From an uncultured Clostridia bacterium (lineage in GTDB: Bacteria; Bacillota; Clostridia; TANB77; CAG-508): a stretch of DNA of 64,000 bases. Position numbers and translations under genes: made by a program. This document shows, in pieces, positions 45,144-54,776 of this stretch. Under the pieces are notes generated by a model that searched no databases, was not told where the DNA came from, and saw only the letters and a list, made by a program, of their open reading frames with translations. How positions within the stretch are numbered: the stretch's first letter is position 1; every line of letters starts with the position of its first letter. The stretch spans positions 1 to 64,000 of the forward strand of contig CAKOPZ010000001.1 in the NCBI GenBank assembly GCA_934101145.1. The letters are read 5' to 3'.

Positions 45144-46184
45144 ATGAAAAAGGAATATATTATACCTATTTTTGTTCCTCATCTTGGATGTCCATATCAT
45201 TGCACTTTTTGCAATCAGAGAAAAATAAGCGGACAAACTAAAATGGTATCACCAAAGGATGTTGAGAATACAATAGAATATTACTTGGGAAATTTCAAAG
45301 ATGATAATAAATATGTTGAAGTTGCTTTTTTTGGTGGAAGCTTTACAGCAATTGATAAAAAAATACAAGAAAATTTATTAAAAGCAGTTCAACCATATAT
45401 AGAGGAGAAAAAAGTAAACAGTATACGACTATCTACAAGGCCAGATGCAATTGATAAAGATATTTTAAAAATGCTAAAAAAATATCATGTTAAAACTATT
45501 GAACTTGGAGTTCAATCAATGAATAATTATATTTTAAATAGATGCGGAAGAGGTCACACAATGCAAGATGTGAAAAAAGCATCTAAATTGATTAGATTTT
45601 ATGGATTTACACTTGGACACCAAATGATGGTAGGGCTTCCAGAAAGCACAATGCAGGATGAAATAAATACTGCTAAAGAACTTATCAAGTTAAAGCCGAA
45701 AATTGTAAGGGTATATCCGGTTTTGGTAATTAAGGAAACAGAGCTTGAAGAGGAATATAAAAAAGGAGAATATACACCACTTACAGTTACTCAAGCAGTA
45801 GAAAGATGTAAGGCGATAGTTGATTTATTTAATAGAAAGAAAATAAAAGTAATTCGCATAGGACTTCAAAATACAGAGGAAATATCAGATCCATCAAGAG
45901 AAGAGAGTCAAGTTGTTGCAGGTCCATTTCATCCGGCATTTAGGCAGCTTGTTGAAGCAAGTATGTGGTATGATGCAATTGTAAATGAAATAAAAAAAAT
46001 AAATACAAAAGTAATGGCAGTTAAGATCATTGCAAATCCTGAAAATGTAAATTTGGTTATTGGGCATAAAAAGGAAAATATATTAAAACTAAAAGAAATT
46101 TATGAAGTTGATGTTACAGTTGAGTCGTCAGAAGAAATAAAACCAGGTAAATTCAATCTTGAGATTTTAAAGAGTTATGAGTAA
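45144..46184 (+). CDS. Elp3-like radical SAM protein
   Basis: A 346-residue radical SAM enzyme with the cluster motif CPYHCTFCNQ (CxxxCxxC) near residue 16, FFGGSFTA, STRPDAID and ELGVQSMNN, which places it among Elp3/YhcC-like proteins. There is no acetyltransferase domain, so it is not a full Elp3. It sits directly after rnc, a conserved arrangement in Clostridia. The substrate is not known. AAAGGAGA precedes the ATG. Confidence 0.85.
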   Translation: MKKEYIIPIFVPHLGCPYHCTFCNQRKISGQTKMVSPKDVENTIEYYLGNFKDDNKYVEVAFFGGSFTAIDKKIQENLLKAVQPYIEEKKVNSIRLSTRPDAIDKDILKMLKKYHVKTIELGVQSMNNYILNRCGRGHTMQDVKKASKLIRFYGFTLGHQMMVGLPESTMQDEINTAKELIKLKPKIVRVYPVLVIKETELEEEYKKGEYTPLTVTQAVERCKAIVDLFNRKKIKVIRIGLQNTEEISDPSREESQVVAGPFHPAFRQLVEASMWYDAIVNEIKKINTKVMAVKIIANPENVNLVIGHKKENILKLKEIYEVDVTVESSEEIKPGKFNLEILKSYE

Positions 46185-46198
46185 AAAGCAAATTGCAT

Positions 46199-46243
46199 AA
46201 ATCACCTATTATTGGAAATAATTCTAATAATAGGTGATTTTTC
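46199..46243 (+). terminator. Long hairpin ending the radical SAM gene and covering the yitT ribosome site
   Basis: AAATCACCTATTATT (46199-46213) pairs perfectly with AATAATAGGTGATTT (46226-46240), and the inner bases extend the stem to about 19 bp. The 3' arm holds AGGTG, the only Shine-Dalgarno-like sequence before the ATG at 46244. Confidence 0.75.
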
Positions 46244-47089
46244 ATGAAAAATAAAAAAGTGTTTATATATTTAAAAGAATATATGATGATTGTGGTTGGT
46301 TGCATACTTATGGCAATTGGTACATCCTTGTTTTTACTTCCAAACCAGCTTTCATCAGGAGGATTTGCTGGTATTGCAACAATTATATATTATTTATTTA
46401 AATTTCCACTTGGAGCAGTTATGCTTGTTTTAAATATACCATTATTTATAATTGCTTTTGTTCGAGTTGGAAAAGAGACTACAATAAAAGGAATATTTGG
46501 AACAGTAATGTTATCAACTTTTATTGATATAGTTGATAAATATAAGCCACTTACAGAAGATAGAATACTTGCATGTGTATATGGTGGAATATTTATGGGA
46601 ATTGGAACTGCAGTTGTTTTGAAAGCAAATGCTTCAACAGGTGGAACTGATATGCTTTCATATATTATACGTTCGTTTTTTCCACATTTTAGGTCAGCAA
46701 ATTTGATTGTTGTAATTGATATAATAATTGTTTTACTAAATGTACTTGCTTTTAGAGAGGTTGAAATAGGATTGTATTCGGCTATTGCAATTTATATTAT
46801 GGGAAAAATGATTGATATAATTTTTGAGGGTGTGTATTTTACAAAAAGTATGTTTATTGTGTCAAATAAATATAAAGAAATTGCAGATGAAATTGGAAAA
46901 AAGCTATGTAGAGGAAGTACAGCAATTTATGCAAAAGGAATGTATTCAAAGGAAAAGAAAATGATGCTATGGTGCGTAGGTTCTAGGACAGAAACAGCTA
47001 AAATAAAGGAAATTGCAAAAGAAATTGATCCAAGTGCTTTTATTGTTATTTCAAATGCACGTGAAGCATGGGGAAAAGGGTTTAGATAA
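46244..47089 (+). CDS. yitT: YitT-family membrane protein
   Basis: A 281-residue protein with five to six membrane helices (ITSLFLLPNQLSSGGFAGIA-type N-terminus; GIGTAVVLKANASTGGTDML) followed by a soluble DUF2179 domain (about 200-281, RGSTAIYAKGMYSKEKKMML). The YitT/DUF161 family is of unknown function, probably a transporter with a regulatory domain. No other start has a ribosome site, so translation appears to depend on opening of the hairpin just upstream. Confidence 0.87.
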   Translation: MKNKKVFIYLKEYMMIVVGCILMAIGTSLFLLPNQLSSGGFAGIATIIYYLFKFPLGAVMLVLNIPLFIIAFVRVGKETTIKGIFGTVMLSTFIDIVDKYKPLTEDRILACVYGGIFMGIGTAVVLKANASTGGTDMLSYIIRSFFPHFRSANLIVVIDIIIVLLNVLAFREVEIGLYSAIAIYIMGKMIDIIFEGVYFTKSMFIVSNKYKEIADEIGKKLCRGSTAIYAKGMYSKEKKMMLWCVGSRTETAKIKEIAKEIDPSAFIVISNAREAWGKGFR

Positions 47090-47163
47090 ATGTGTATTGA
47101 GAGTATATATATTGGAATATAGAGGAAACTAACGAGATAATTCATATAAAATAAAAAAATGTG

Positions 47164-47192
47164 TTGAAATTGTTATTTGGATATGTTATTAT
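47164..47192 (+). promoter_or_regulatory. Promoter of the ToxI-ToxN operon
   Basis: TTGAAA (47164-47169) and TATTAT (47187-47192), 17 bp apart; predicted start about 60 bases before the first ToxI repeat. Confidence 0.65.
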
Positions 47193-47258
47193 ATATATAT
47201 TAGTAATAGATTTATATAATATGAATATAATATTATTACTATATTAAGAAAAAGCTTA

Positions 47259-47366
47259 GAATACCCTTGCTAAAGTAGGGACTTAAAAAAGTAGGAATAC
47301 CCTTGCCAAAGTAGGGACTTAAAAAAGTAGGAATATCCTTGCCAAAGTAGGAACTTAAAATAGTAG
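47259..47366 (+). ncRNA. toxI: ToxI-like antitoxin RNA: three 36-nt repeats
   Basis: Three head-to-tail 36-nt repeats (47259-47294, 47295-47330, 47331-47366) with core CCTTGC-AAAGTAGG-ACTTAAAA. Repeats 1 and 2 differ at one base; repeat 3 at three. In type III systems each processed repeat folds into a pseudoknot that binds and inhibits ToxN. Position (after a promoter, before a terminator and the toxin) fits exactly. Confidence 0.88.
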
Positions 47367-47395
47367 TGTGACTGTTTTATAGCAGTCACATTTTT
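47367..47395 (+). terminator. Attenuating terminator between ToxI and ToxN
   Basis: TGTGACTG (47367-47374) pairs with CAGTCACA (47383-47390) followed by TTTTT. In known ToxIN loci a leaky terminator here sets the RNA-to-toxin ratio. Confidence 0.88.
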
Positions 47396-47409
47396 AATAT
47401 GGAGGAAAT

Positions 47410-47886
47410 ATGAAGAATTTAAAGATCTATTATATAGATGAAAAATATATTAATTATTTACGAAAATATGATAAAAATGTTGCATATAATAAGGATACAA
47501 CAAGACCATATATAGGAATAGTATATACATATAATCATTTTAATTATTTTGCTCCATTATCATCTCCAAAATTAAAACATAAGAAAATAAATGAAAAAGC
47601 TATTGATATATTTAAAATAAAAGGTGGAGAGCTAGGTGTTATAAATATAAATAATATGATACCAACACCGATAGAGGAATTAACAGAGGCATTACCAATT
47701 ATAAAAGATATAAAATATAAAAAAATGTTAGAAGAGCAACTTACATATATAAATAATCATAAACAGGAATTATTAAAAAAAATAATACTATTTCAGAATA
47801 TGTATAGAAAAGGTCATCTAAATAATAGAATTTTAGAGAGATGTTGTGACTTTAAATTATTAGAGGAACTTTGCAAAAAATATTAA
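47410..47886 (+). CDS. toxN: ToxN/AbiQ-family type III endoribonuclease toxin
   Basis: A 158-residue protein with the family pattern: LKIYYIDEKYINYLRKYD at the N-terminus, YIGIVYTYNHFNYFAPLSSPK in the core, then IPTPIEEL, YKKMLEEQL and a C-terminal CDFKLLE. Such toxins cut RNA and cause abortive phage infection when the ToxI RNA is lost. It follows the 36-nt repeats and the leaky terminator, with GGAGGAAAT before the ATG. A terminator follows at 47899. Confidence 0.88.
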   Translation: MKNLKIYYIDEKYINYLRKYDKNVAYNKDTTRPYIGIVYTYNHFNYFAPLSSPKLKHKKINEKAIDIFKIKGGELGVININNMIPTPIEELTEALPIIKDIKYKKMLEEQLTYINNHKQELLKKIILFQNMYRKGHLNNRILERCCDFKLLEELCKKY

Positions 47887-47898
47887 AATAATATTTTA

Positions 47899-47927
47899 AG
47901 AGACAGTTTTTAAGCTGTCTTTTTTTA
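47899..47927 (+). terminator. Terminator of toxN
   Basis: AGACAG (47901-47906) pairs with CTGTCT (47915-47920), then six T. Confidence 0.8.
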
Positions 47928-48070
47928 ATATACTAGGAAATAAAAAATTTCCTAGCATATTAAAATGCTACAATCGCTATTGCCTTTGATTTAGTTGGAA
48001 ACTCAAATCGGCGAGAACAAAAGGCAACTTACGTGGATTTGTTCATAAAATTACAAACAAATATCAATCT
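47926..48070. other. Structured non-coding region upstream of the OGG gene
   Basis: A hairpin at about 47926-47963 (CTAGGAAAT/ATTTCCTAG) is followed by a stem TTGCCTTT/AAAGGCAA (47980-48027) enclosing a second hairpin (GATTT-GTT/AAC-AAATC). No riboswitch class was recognised. Possibly an independent RNA or a leader. Confidence 0.35.
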
Positions 48071-48173
48071 GTTCGCTAGACAAAAAGGTTAAATAAGTTT
48101 ATACTATTAGTTATAGGAAATGAGGATAAAAAATCATAAATTTTAAACATTGTAAGATATATAAGAGGAAAAT

Positions 48174-49040
48174 ATGGAAGAACAAAGATATGTAATAACT
48201 GATGTAGATTCATTTGAGTTAAGAGACATTTTTGAGTGTGGTCAATGTTTTAGATGGAATGCCAAAGATGATGGAAGCTACACGGGTGTGATAAAAAATG
48301 GTGTAATAAATGTAAAGAAAATAAATAATGATGTTATTTTTGAAGGTATTTGCAATGGAAATATAGCAGATATTTGCAGAGATTATTTCGACTTAAATCG
48401 TGACTATAATAAAATAAAAACAATACTTTCAAATGTTGATGATTACTTAAAAGAAAGTATAGAATATGGAGCTGGAATACGTATACTTAATCAAGATTTA
48501 TGGGAGATGATTATCTCTTTTATAATATCTGCAAACAATAATATTCCAAGAATAAAAGGAATAATTGAAAGAATGTCACAAAAATATGGTAATAAAATTG
48601 TATGGAAGGAAAAAGATTATTATACTTTTCCTACAATTGAACAATTGAGTAGTGCTAGTAAAGATGATTTAAGGGCTTTAGGTATGGGATTTAGAGATAC
48701 ATACATATTTAATACAACAAATAAAATTGCATCAGGTGATATTAATTTAGAAGAATTGCATAACGAAAAAGATACATCAAAAGTAAGAGAAAAATTGCTT
48801 ACACTTTCTGGTGTAGGACCAAAAGTTGCTGATTGTATATTACTTTTTTCTACTTTAAAAAGGTTTGATGTTTTTCCAATTGATGTTTGGGTTAGACGTG
48901 TTATGAATGATTTATATATAAAAAATGAAGATGAAACAAAAGTAAGTAAAAAAGAAATTGAAAAACTTGCTAAAGAAAAATATGGCGATTTAGAGGGAAT
49001 CGCTCAACAATATTTATTTTATTGGAGAAGAGAACAATGA
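48174..49040 (+). CDS. ogg: 8-oxoguanine DNA glycosylase/AP lyase (OGG1 type)
   Basis: Removes 8-oxoguanine opposite cytosine. The 288-residue protein has an OGG N-terminal domain (FECGQCFRW) and a helix-hairpin-helix GPD domain with LSGVGPKVADCILLF carrying the catalytic lysine and FPIDVWVRR carrying the catalytic aspartate. AGAGGAAA precedes the ATG. Its stop overlaps the addB start (ATGA), so the two repair genes are coupled. Confidence 0.92.
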   Translation: MEEQRYVITDVDSFELRDIFECGQCFRWNAKDDGSYTGVIKNGVINVKKINNDVIFEGICNGNIADICRDYFDLNRDYNKIKTILSNVDDYLKESIEYGAGIRILNQDLWEMIISFIISANNNIPRIKGIIERMSQKYGNKIVWKEKDYYTFPTIEQLSSASKDDLRALGMGFRDTYIFNTTNKIASGDINLEELHNEKDTSKVREKLLTLSGVGPKVADCILLFSTLKRFDVFPIDVWVRRVMNDLYIKNEDETKVSKKEIEKLAKEKYGDLEGIAQQYLFYWRREQ

Positions 49041-52000
49041 GTCTGCAAATTATTTATGGAAGATCTGGAACAGGTAAAAGTGAATATATTTTCAAACAAA
49101 TAGCCAAGAAAATTGAGGAAGACACAAAACGAAAGATTTATATTGTAACTCCTGAACAATTTTCATTTACTGCAGAAAAAAAACTTTTAAGTTCTATATC
49201 TGGTAGTGCGGTAATAAATGCCGAGGTATTGACATTTGGACGTATGGCTCATCGTGTAATTCAAGAGAAAAAAAGAGCAAGTGCAAAAATGCTTTCTTCT
49301 TGCGGAAAGTCAATGCTTGTTTATGATATTTTGGCTGATAAAAAGAAGGAGTTTTCTTTTATAGGTAAATCTTCTGAAAATGTTGAGCTTATATGTACTC
49401 AAATTACTGAGTTTAAAAAGCATGGGATAACGGTTGATATTTTAAAAAATACTATAGAAGGTATAGATGATGAATATTTAAAAATAAAACTTAATGATAT
49501 GCTTAAGGTTTATGAAAAGTATAACGAAGAGATAGAAGATAAATATATGGACGAAAATGACAATTTATCTATACTTATTAGTGAACTTGAAGATGCTGAC
49601 GAATATAAAAATTGTGATTTTTATATTGATGAATTTGTTGGATTTACAAAACAGGAATATGATATTATTAGATTGCTTTTGAGAAATAATAATATTTATA
49701 TTACATCATGTATGGATTTACTTGAGGAAAGTAATATGCCTGACACAGATGTATTTTATTCTAATAAAAAAACTATGCAAAGAATTTTAGATATTGCAAA
49801 TGAGGAATCAGTTGATATTTTAAAACCTGTTTTTTTAGATAAAAAATACAGATTTAAAAATGAGGAATTGAGTCATTTAGAAGAAAATATTTATGGTATG
49901 CCATATAAAATTTATGATAAAAAGATAGAAAATATTGAATTATTTTTGGCTAACAACCAGTATTCTGAAATAGAGTATGTGTGTGAAGAAATTGTAAAAC
50001 TTGTAAGAGATAAGGGATATAAATATAATGAGATTTCTATTATTACAAAAAGCCTAGATTCATATTCGAATTTGTGCAAGGCAATTTTTGGCAAGTATAA
50101 TATACCTGCATTTATTGATGAAAAACAGGATTTGAGCCAAAATGTGCTTGTTAGGTATATGCTTGCAGTACTTAATATTTATGCAAAAAATTGGAGTTTT
50201 GAATCAGTTTTTGAATACATTAAAACTGGATTTTTGGATATTGATCCAATGGATATTCATATTTTAGAAAATTATGCTTTAAAATGGGGAATAAAAGGAA
50301 ATAAGTGGTATCTTGGTGAATGGAATTTTTATGATGAATCTGATGAGGAAAAAGAGAAAATTTTGCATATTAGAGAGCTTTTAATTGTACCTCTTACCGA
50401 TTTAAAAAGAAAACTTGCAGGTCAAAAAGATGTTAAAGATATTACAAAATGTTTATATAATTTTTTAATAGAGCAGGGAATTGATAAGAAACTTGAAAAT
50501 AAGATTGCTAAGCTTCAAAAAATTAATGAAACACAAAAAGCACAAGAATACGAAACAAGTTGGAAAGTTATAATGAATGTGCTTGATGAGATTGTAAATA
50601 TGCTTGGAGATAAAAAGGTTTCATTTGAAAAGTATGCAGATATTTTAAAAATGGGACTTGGAGCAAGTGGACTTGGAAAAATCCCTATAACCCAAGACCA
50701 GGTTATTGTTGGAGATGTTGATAGATCTAGAAGCCACAAGGTAAAGGCTGTATTTATTATAGGCTTAAATGATGGCGCATTTCCTGGCAATTTTAAGGAC
50801 GAAGGATTTTTTAATGATAATGATAGAGAAAAGCTAAAACAAAAAGGTGCTGAACTTGCAAAAGGTTCTCTTGAACTTTTATATGATGATAATTTTAATA
50901 TTTATAAAGCTTTTTCAACTTCAGAAGAAAAATTGTATTTATCATATGCATCTTCTGAACTTGAGGGAAAGCAATTAAGACCTTCAATATTTATAAATAG
51001 AATTAAAAAGATTTTTCCTAAATTGATAGAGAAAAGTGATGTTGTAAATAAAGATGTTGAAAAAGATATTATAAATGAGGCAAAGGCATTTGAGGATTTA
51101 CTTGATACACTTCGAAAATGGAAAGATGAAAATGATATAAATGAAGATGAAGCAAAAAAATGTGCTATTTTGTATCAATATTTTTCAAATAGTGATAAGT
51201 GGAAAGATAGGCTAAAGTTTAGCATGCAAGCTATGAATTATACAAATGTGCCTGAAGATATTTCTAAAGAAGAAATACAAAAATTATATGGAAATACTTT
51301 AAGGACAAGTATATCAAGACTTGAACAATATAAATCATGTCCATTTTCATATTATCTAAAATATGGCTTAAAGTTATCTGATAAAAGTGAGTTTAAGATT
51401 GAGGCAGTTGATACAGGTACATTTATGCATGATGTAATTGATAGTTTTTTTGAAAAAGTAGAAGAGAGTAATTTGAATATAAAATTGCTTGATGATGATA
51501 AAATTCAAAAAATTGTTGATGAGATAATTGATGAAAAATTACAGTTAAAGCAAAATTACATTTTTACAAGTATTCCTAAATATAGGGTTCTTGCAGGTCG
51601 TCTAAAAAAAGTTATAAAACAGTCTATGAAATATATTGTTGATAGCTTGAAATTTAGCAAATTTGATGTTTTAGGACATGAGATGGAGTTCAAATCTCAA
51701 AAAGAATATCCGCCAATAGAAATTAAACTTGAAAATGGAAAAACAGTTGAAATTACTGGAAAAATTGATAGAATAGATATTGCAAAAACAGCAGATGGCA
51801 ATTATATTAGAATTATTGATTACAAATCTTCTGTAAAAGATATTAATTTAAATGAGGTAAAAGCAGGTTTGCAATTACAGCTACTTACATATATGGACGC
51901 TGTTTGTGAGATAGAAGATGTACTTCCGGCAGGTGTACTTTATTTTAATTTGATTGATCCGACAATTAAGGCAAATTCACATCTTTCTCAAGAGGAGATA

Positions 52001-52417
52001 GAGTTTGAATTAAGAAAACAATTTAAAATGAAAGGATTAATACTTGCAGACATTGATGTGGCACAAATGATGGATACAAATCTTGAAAAAGGTAGTTCAA
52101 ATGTAATTCCAGCATATATTGATAAAGACGGAAATTTGAGCCAAAAATCAAGTAGTGTTACAAGAAAGCAATTTGAAGATTTACAAAAATATACTAAAAA
52201 TATGCTTAGCAAAATAAGTGAGGAGATTTTGTCTGGAAAAATAGATGTAAAGCCATATTATAAAGTGAAAGGTGGAAAAACACCTTGTGAATATTGCAGT
52301 TATAAATCTATTTGTCAATTTAATAATGGTATTTGCAAAAATTCTTATTATTATATTGGAAATATTAATAAAGATGCAATTTTAGAGCAAATTGCAAAGC
52401 AAGAGGCTACAGATTAA
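49037..52417 (+). CDS. addB: Helicase-exonuclease AddAB subunit AddB
   Basis: One subunit of the AddAB double-strand-break resection enzyme. The 1126-residue protein has Walker A GRSGTGKS at 8-15, an inactive helicase-like core, and a C-terminal RecB-type nuclease with GKIDRIDIA and IIDYKSS. Four cysteines for the iron-sulphur staple are visible: YKSCPFSYY and CEYCSYKSICQF. ATG 49037 is chosen over TTG 49022. The partner addA is not next to it in this window, which is unusual; it could lie elsewhere. Confidence 0.94.
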   Translation: MSLQIIYGRSGTGKSEYIFKQIAKKIEEDTKRKIYIVTPEQFSFTAEKKLLSSISGSAVINAEVLTFGRMAHRVIQEKKRASAKMLSSCGKSMLVYDILADKKKEFSFIGKSSENVELICTQITEFKKHGITVDILKNTIEGIDDEYLKIKLNDMLKVYEKYNEEIEDKYMDENDNLSILISELEDADEYKNCDFYIDEFVGFTKQEYDIIRLLLRNNNIYITSCMDLLEESNMPDTDVFYSNKKTMQRILDIANEESVDILKPVFLDKKYRFKNEELSHLEENIYGMPYKIYDKKIENIELFLANNQYSEIEYVCEEIVKLVRDKGYKYNEISIITKSLDSYSNLCKAIFGKYNIPAFIDEKQDLSQNVLVRYMLAVLNIYAKNWSFESVFEYIKTGFLDIDPMDIHILENYALKWGIKGNKWYLGEWNFYDESDEEKEKILHIRELLIVPLTDLKRKLAGQKDVKDITKCLYNFLIEQGIDKKLENKIAKLQKINETQKAQEYETSWKVIMNVLDEIVNMLGDKKVSFEKYADILKMGLGASGLGKIPITQDQVIVGDVDRSRSHKVKAVFIIGLNDGAFPGNFKDEGFFNDNDREKLKQKGAELAKGSLELLYDDNFNIYKAFSTSEEKLYLSYASSELEGKQLRPSIFINRIKKIFPKLIEKSDVVNKDVEKDIINEAKAFEDLLDTLRKWKDENDINEDEAKKCAILYQYFSNSDKWKDRLKFSMQAMNYTNVPEDISKEEIQKLYGNTLRTSISRLEQYKSCPFSYYLKYGLKLSDKSEFKIEAVDTGTFMHDVIDSFFEKVEESNLNIKLLDDDKIQKIVDEIIDEKLQLKQNYIFTSIPKYRVLAGRLKKVIKQSMKYIVDSLKFSKFDVLGHEMEFKSQKEYPPIEIKLENGKTVEITGKIDRIDIAKTADGNYIRIIDYKSSVKDINLNEVKAGLQLQLLTYMDAVCEIEDVLPAGVLYFNLIDPTIKANSHLSQEEIEFELRKQFKMKGLILADIDVAQMMDTNLEKGSSNVIPAYIDKDGNLSQKSSSVTRKQFEDLQKYTKNMLSKISEEILSGKIDVKPYYKVKGGKTPCEYCSYKSICQFNNGICKNSYYYIGNINKDAILEQIAKQEATD

Positions 52418-52455
52418 GGTATTTTTAGTAAAGTAACACAAAGAAGGAGGAAATG

Positions 52456-53244
52456 ATGAGAGATTTTACAAATGATGTTGTTATACATAAAATAAAAAAT
52501 AATATTCATTATTTGCAATTTAGAAAATTGCTTGAATATCCGGAATTAGAGCATTGTTATACAATGAGATTAAATGAAATTGATTTTAGAATTTATGAAA
52601 ATGATAGCATTTTAAATGCGACTTATGATAAAATATGTGATAGTACAGATTTTATTAGAGAAACAATTGTAAAACCTCATCAAACTCACACTGATATTGT
52701 TGAAAAAGTGGAAAATTCAAAGCAAAATTTTAGTGAAGTTGATGGACTTACTACTGATAAAAGAAATATTACACTTTGTACCACATCAGCAGATTGTACG
52801 AGTTTACTTTTTTATGATCCAGTAAAAAAGGTAATTGCAGATGTTCATTCTGGTTGGAGAGGTACGCAAAAGAAAATAGCTAAAATTGCTACCAAAAAAA
52901 TGAATAAAGAGTATAATTGCAATCCAGAAGATTTAATATGTGCTATTTGCCCACACATTAGAGTCTGCCATTTTGAGGTATCAGAAGATGTAAAGGATTT
53001 ATTTTATGATACTTTTTCATATATGAAGGATATTGATAGTATGATAAAACAAAGTAGTACCAATGGTAAATATTTTGTTGATACTACAAAGATTAATATA
53101 CAGATGCTAAGAGATGCAGGAGTTAAACCAGAAAATATATTAGATAGTGGAATTTGCACTGTATGTAACAAAGATTATTTTCATTCATATAGAGCAGATA
53201 AGGAATTATCTGGCAGAAATGGTGCGATGATTATGCTTAAATAA
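52456..53244 (+). CDS. pgeF: Peptidoglycan editing factor PgeF (YfiH/YlmD family)
   Basis: A purine-nucleoside-phosphorylase/laccase-like protein of about 262 residues; family members remove wrongly incorporated residues from muropeptide precursors or act on nucleosides. The metal site is visible: KPHQTHTDIV, TSADCTSLLFYD and DVHSGWRGTQ, with a C-terminal GICTVCNKDYFHSYR. GAAGGAGG favours ATG 52456 over the adjacent 52453. A cell-wall carboxypeptidase gene follows. Confidence 0.88.
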   Translation: MRDFTNDVVIHKIKNNIHYLQFRKLLEYPELEHCYTMRLNEIDFRIYENDSILNATYDKICDSTDFIRETIVKPHQTHTDIVEKVENSKQNFSEVDGLTTDKRNITLCTTSADCTSLLFYDPVKKVIADVHSGWRGTQKKIAKIATKKMNKEYNCNPEDLICAICPHIRVCHFEVSEDVKDLFYDTFSYMKDIDSMIKQSSTNGKYFVDTTKINIQMLRDAGVKPENILDSGICTVCNKDYFHSYRADKELSGRNGAMIMLK

Positions 53245-53281
53245 TAGCTATATAAAGTACTTTAGAAGGGAGCAAAATAAT

Positions 53282-54193
53282 ATGTTTGAATTATTAAAAA
53301 AGGGAGATACAATAGGTGTAATTGCCCCATCTTCACCTGTAGATAAGGAAGATTTGGAGGTAATTAATCAATCTGTTTTATTGCTAGAGTCTGCAGGATT
53401 TCATATACAATTTGGAAAAAACGTATTTAGTCATACACTTGGATATAGTGCAACTCCAAAGGAAAAAGCACAGGATATCAATGATATGTTTGCAGATAAA
53501 AATATTAAATTAATTTTCTGCTTAAGTGGAGGATTTAATTCAAATTCAACATTTGAATATTTAGATTATGATGTAATAAAGAACAATCCAAAACCAATTT
53601 GTGGATTTAGTGATAGCACATCACTTACAAATGTAATATATGCTAAAACAGGTGTAATAACATTTAATGGTGCTACATTTAAAGCATTAACATCATGGCA
53701 AACAGAATATGCATATAAAGAAGTTATAAAAAGATTTGTAAAAGGTGATTTAAGCCTAGGGCAAGAAGATGATGAATATATTGCTATAAAAGATGGAATC
53801 GCAGAGGGAAAATTGGTTGGAGGCAATTTAAGCCTTACAACTCAAATGTGTGCGGGTAATTATTCAATAGATTTTAATGATAAAATTTTATTTATAGAAG
53901 AGTTTTGTTTAGAAACACCACCAGAGCTTGTTTCAAATTATTTATATCATATGAAACAGAATGGAGTATTTGATAAAATAAAAGGTATATGGGTAGGAAA
54001 TTATGATGGAAGTGTTGCACTTGAAAAAATACTTTTAGATGTGCTTGAAGATAAATACAATTTTCCAATCATAAAATCAAATAATTTTGGACACACAGAA
54101 AGAAAAACAGTTATACCTGTTGGTGCGAAAGCAAAAATTGATACAACAAAAGATACAAAAATTGAGATATTAGAAAATTTATATATAGGATAA
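53282..54193 (+). CDS. ldcA: S66-family LD-carboxypeptidase
   Basis: A 303-residue serine peptidase that trims the terminal D-Ala of muramyl tetrapeptides (or cleaves a microcin-like substrate). The S66 landmarks are present: [20 protein letters not shown], the nucleophile in GFSDSTSL, the glutamate in LFIEEF and the histidine in [18 protein letters not shown] precedes the ATG. Sits between pgeF and the UDG gene. Confidence 0.9.
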   Translation: MFELLKKGDTIGVIAPSSPVDKEDLEVINQSVLLLESAGFHIQFGKNVFSHTLGYSATPKEKAQDINDMFADKNIKLIFCLSGGFNSNSTFEYLDYDVIKNNPKPICGFSDSTSLTNVIYAKTGVITFNGATFKALTSWQTEYAYKEVIKRFVKGDLSLGQEDDEYIAIKDGIAEGKLVGGNLSLTTQMCAGNYSIDFNDKILFIEEFCLETPPELVSNYLYHMKQNGVFDKIKGIWVGNYDGSVALEKILLDVLEDKYNFPIIKSNNFGHTERKTVIPVGAKAKIDTTKDTKIEILENLYIG

Positions 54194-54211
54194 AAGAGGT
54201 TATAAATAGAG

Positions 54212-54772
54212 ATGTACAATAATTGGGAAGAACTAGAGGGTAGCATAACAAATTGTAAGAAATGTAAATTGTGCAATAATAGAACAAACATTGTATTTGG
54301 AGTTGGAAATAAAAATGCTGATATTATGTTTATAGGGGAAGGACCTGGTGCGGACGAGGATAGACAAGGTATCCCATTTGTAGGACGTGCAGGAAAGCTT
54401 ATGGATAAAGCTTTTGAAGGACTTGGAATTGATAGAAGCAGTGTGTATATTGCAAATATTGTAAAATGTAGACCACCACAAAATAGGGTTCCAGAAAGTG
54501 ATGAAGCAGAGGCTTGTTTGAATTATTTAAGAAATCAAGTAATACTTGTAAAGCCAAAAATTATAGTATTACTTGGAAGTACAGCTCTTAAAAATATTCT
54601 TGGAAAAGATTTTGGTATTACATCAGCAAGAGGAAAATGGGTAGAAAGAAAAGGCATAATGTATATGCCAACTTGGCATCCAGCAGCGCTTTTAAGAGAT
54701 GAAACCAAAAAGATAGAATTTTGGAAAGATTTAAAACAGGTTATAGAAAAATTTAATGAAATTGAGGCTTAG
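54212..54772 (+). CDS. Family-4 uracil-DNA glycosylase
   Basis: A 186-residue iron-sulphur uracil-DNA glycosylase. Cluster cysteines appear in CKKCKLC and later CRPPQNR with a fourth in EACLNYL. The active-site motifs are [20 protein letters not shown] and WHPAALLR. It excises uracil from deaminated cytosine. An AAAGAGG site lies upstream. The next gene starts five bases after its stop. Confidence 0.92.
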   Translation: MYNNWEELEGSITNCKKCKLCNNRTNIVFGVGNKNADIMFIGEGPGADEDRQGIPFVGRAGKLMDKAFEGLGIDRSSVYIANIVKCRPPQNRVPESDEAEACLNYLRNQVILVKPKIIVLLGSTALKNILGKDFGITSARGKWVERKGIMYMPTWHPAALLRDETKKIEFWKDLKQVIEKFNEIEA

Positions 54773-54776
54773 ATAT

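Noticed and set aside
47259..47366. Short CRISPR array
   Set aside because: The three 36-nt repeats are directly adjacent with no spacers, and a ToxN gene follows; it is a ToxI repeat.
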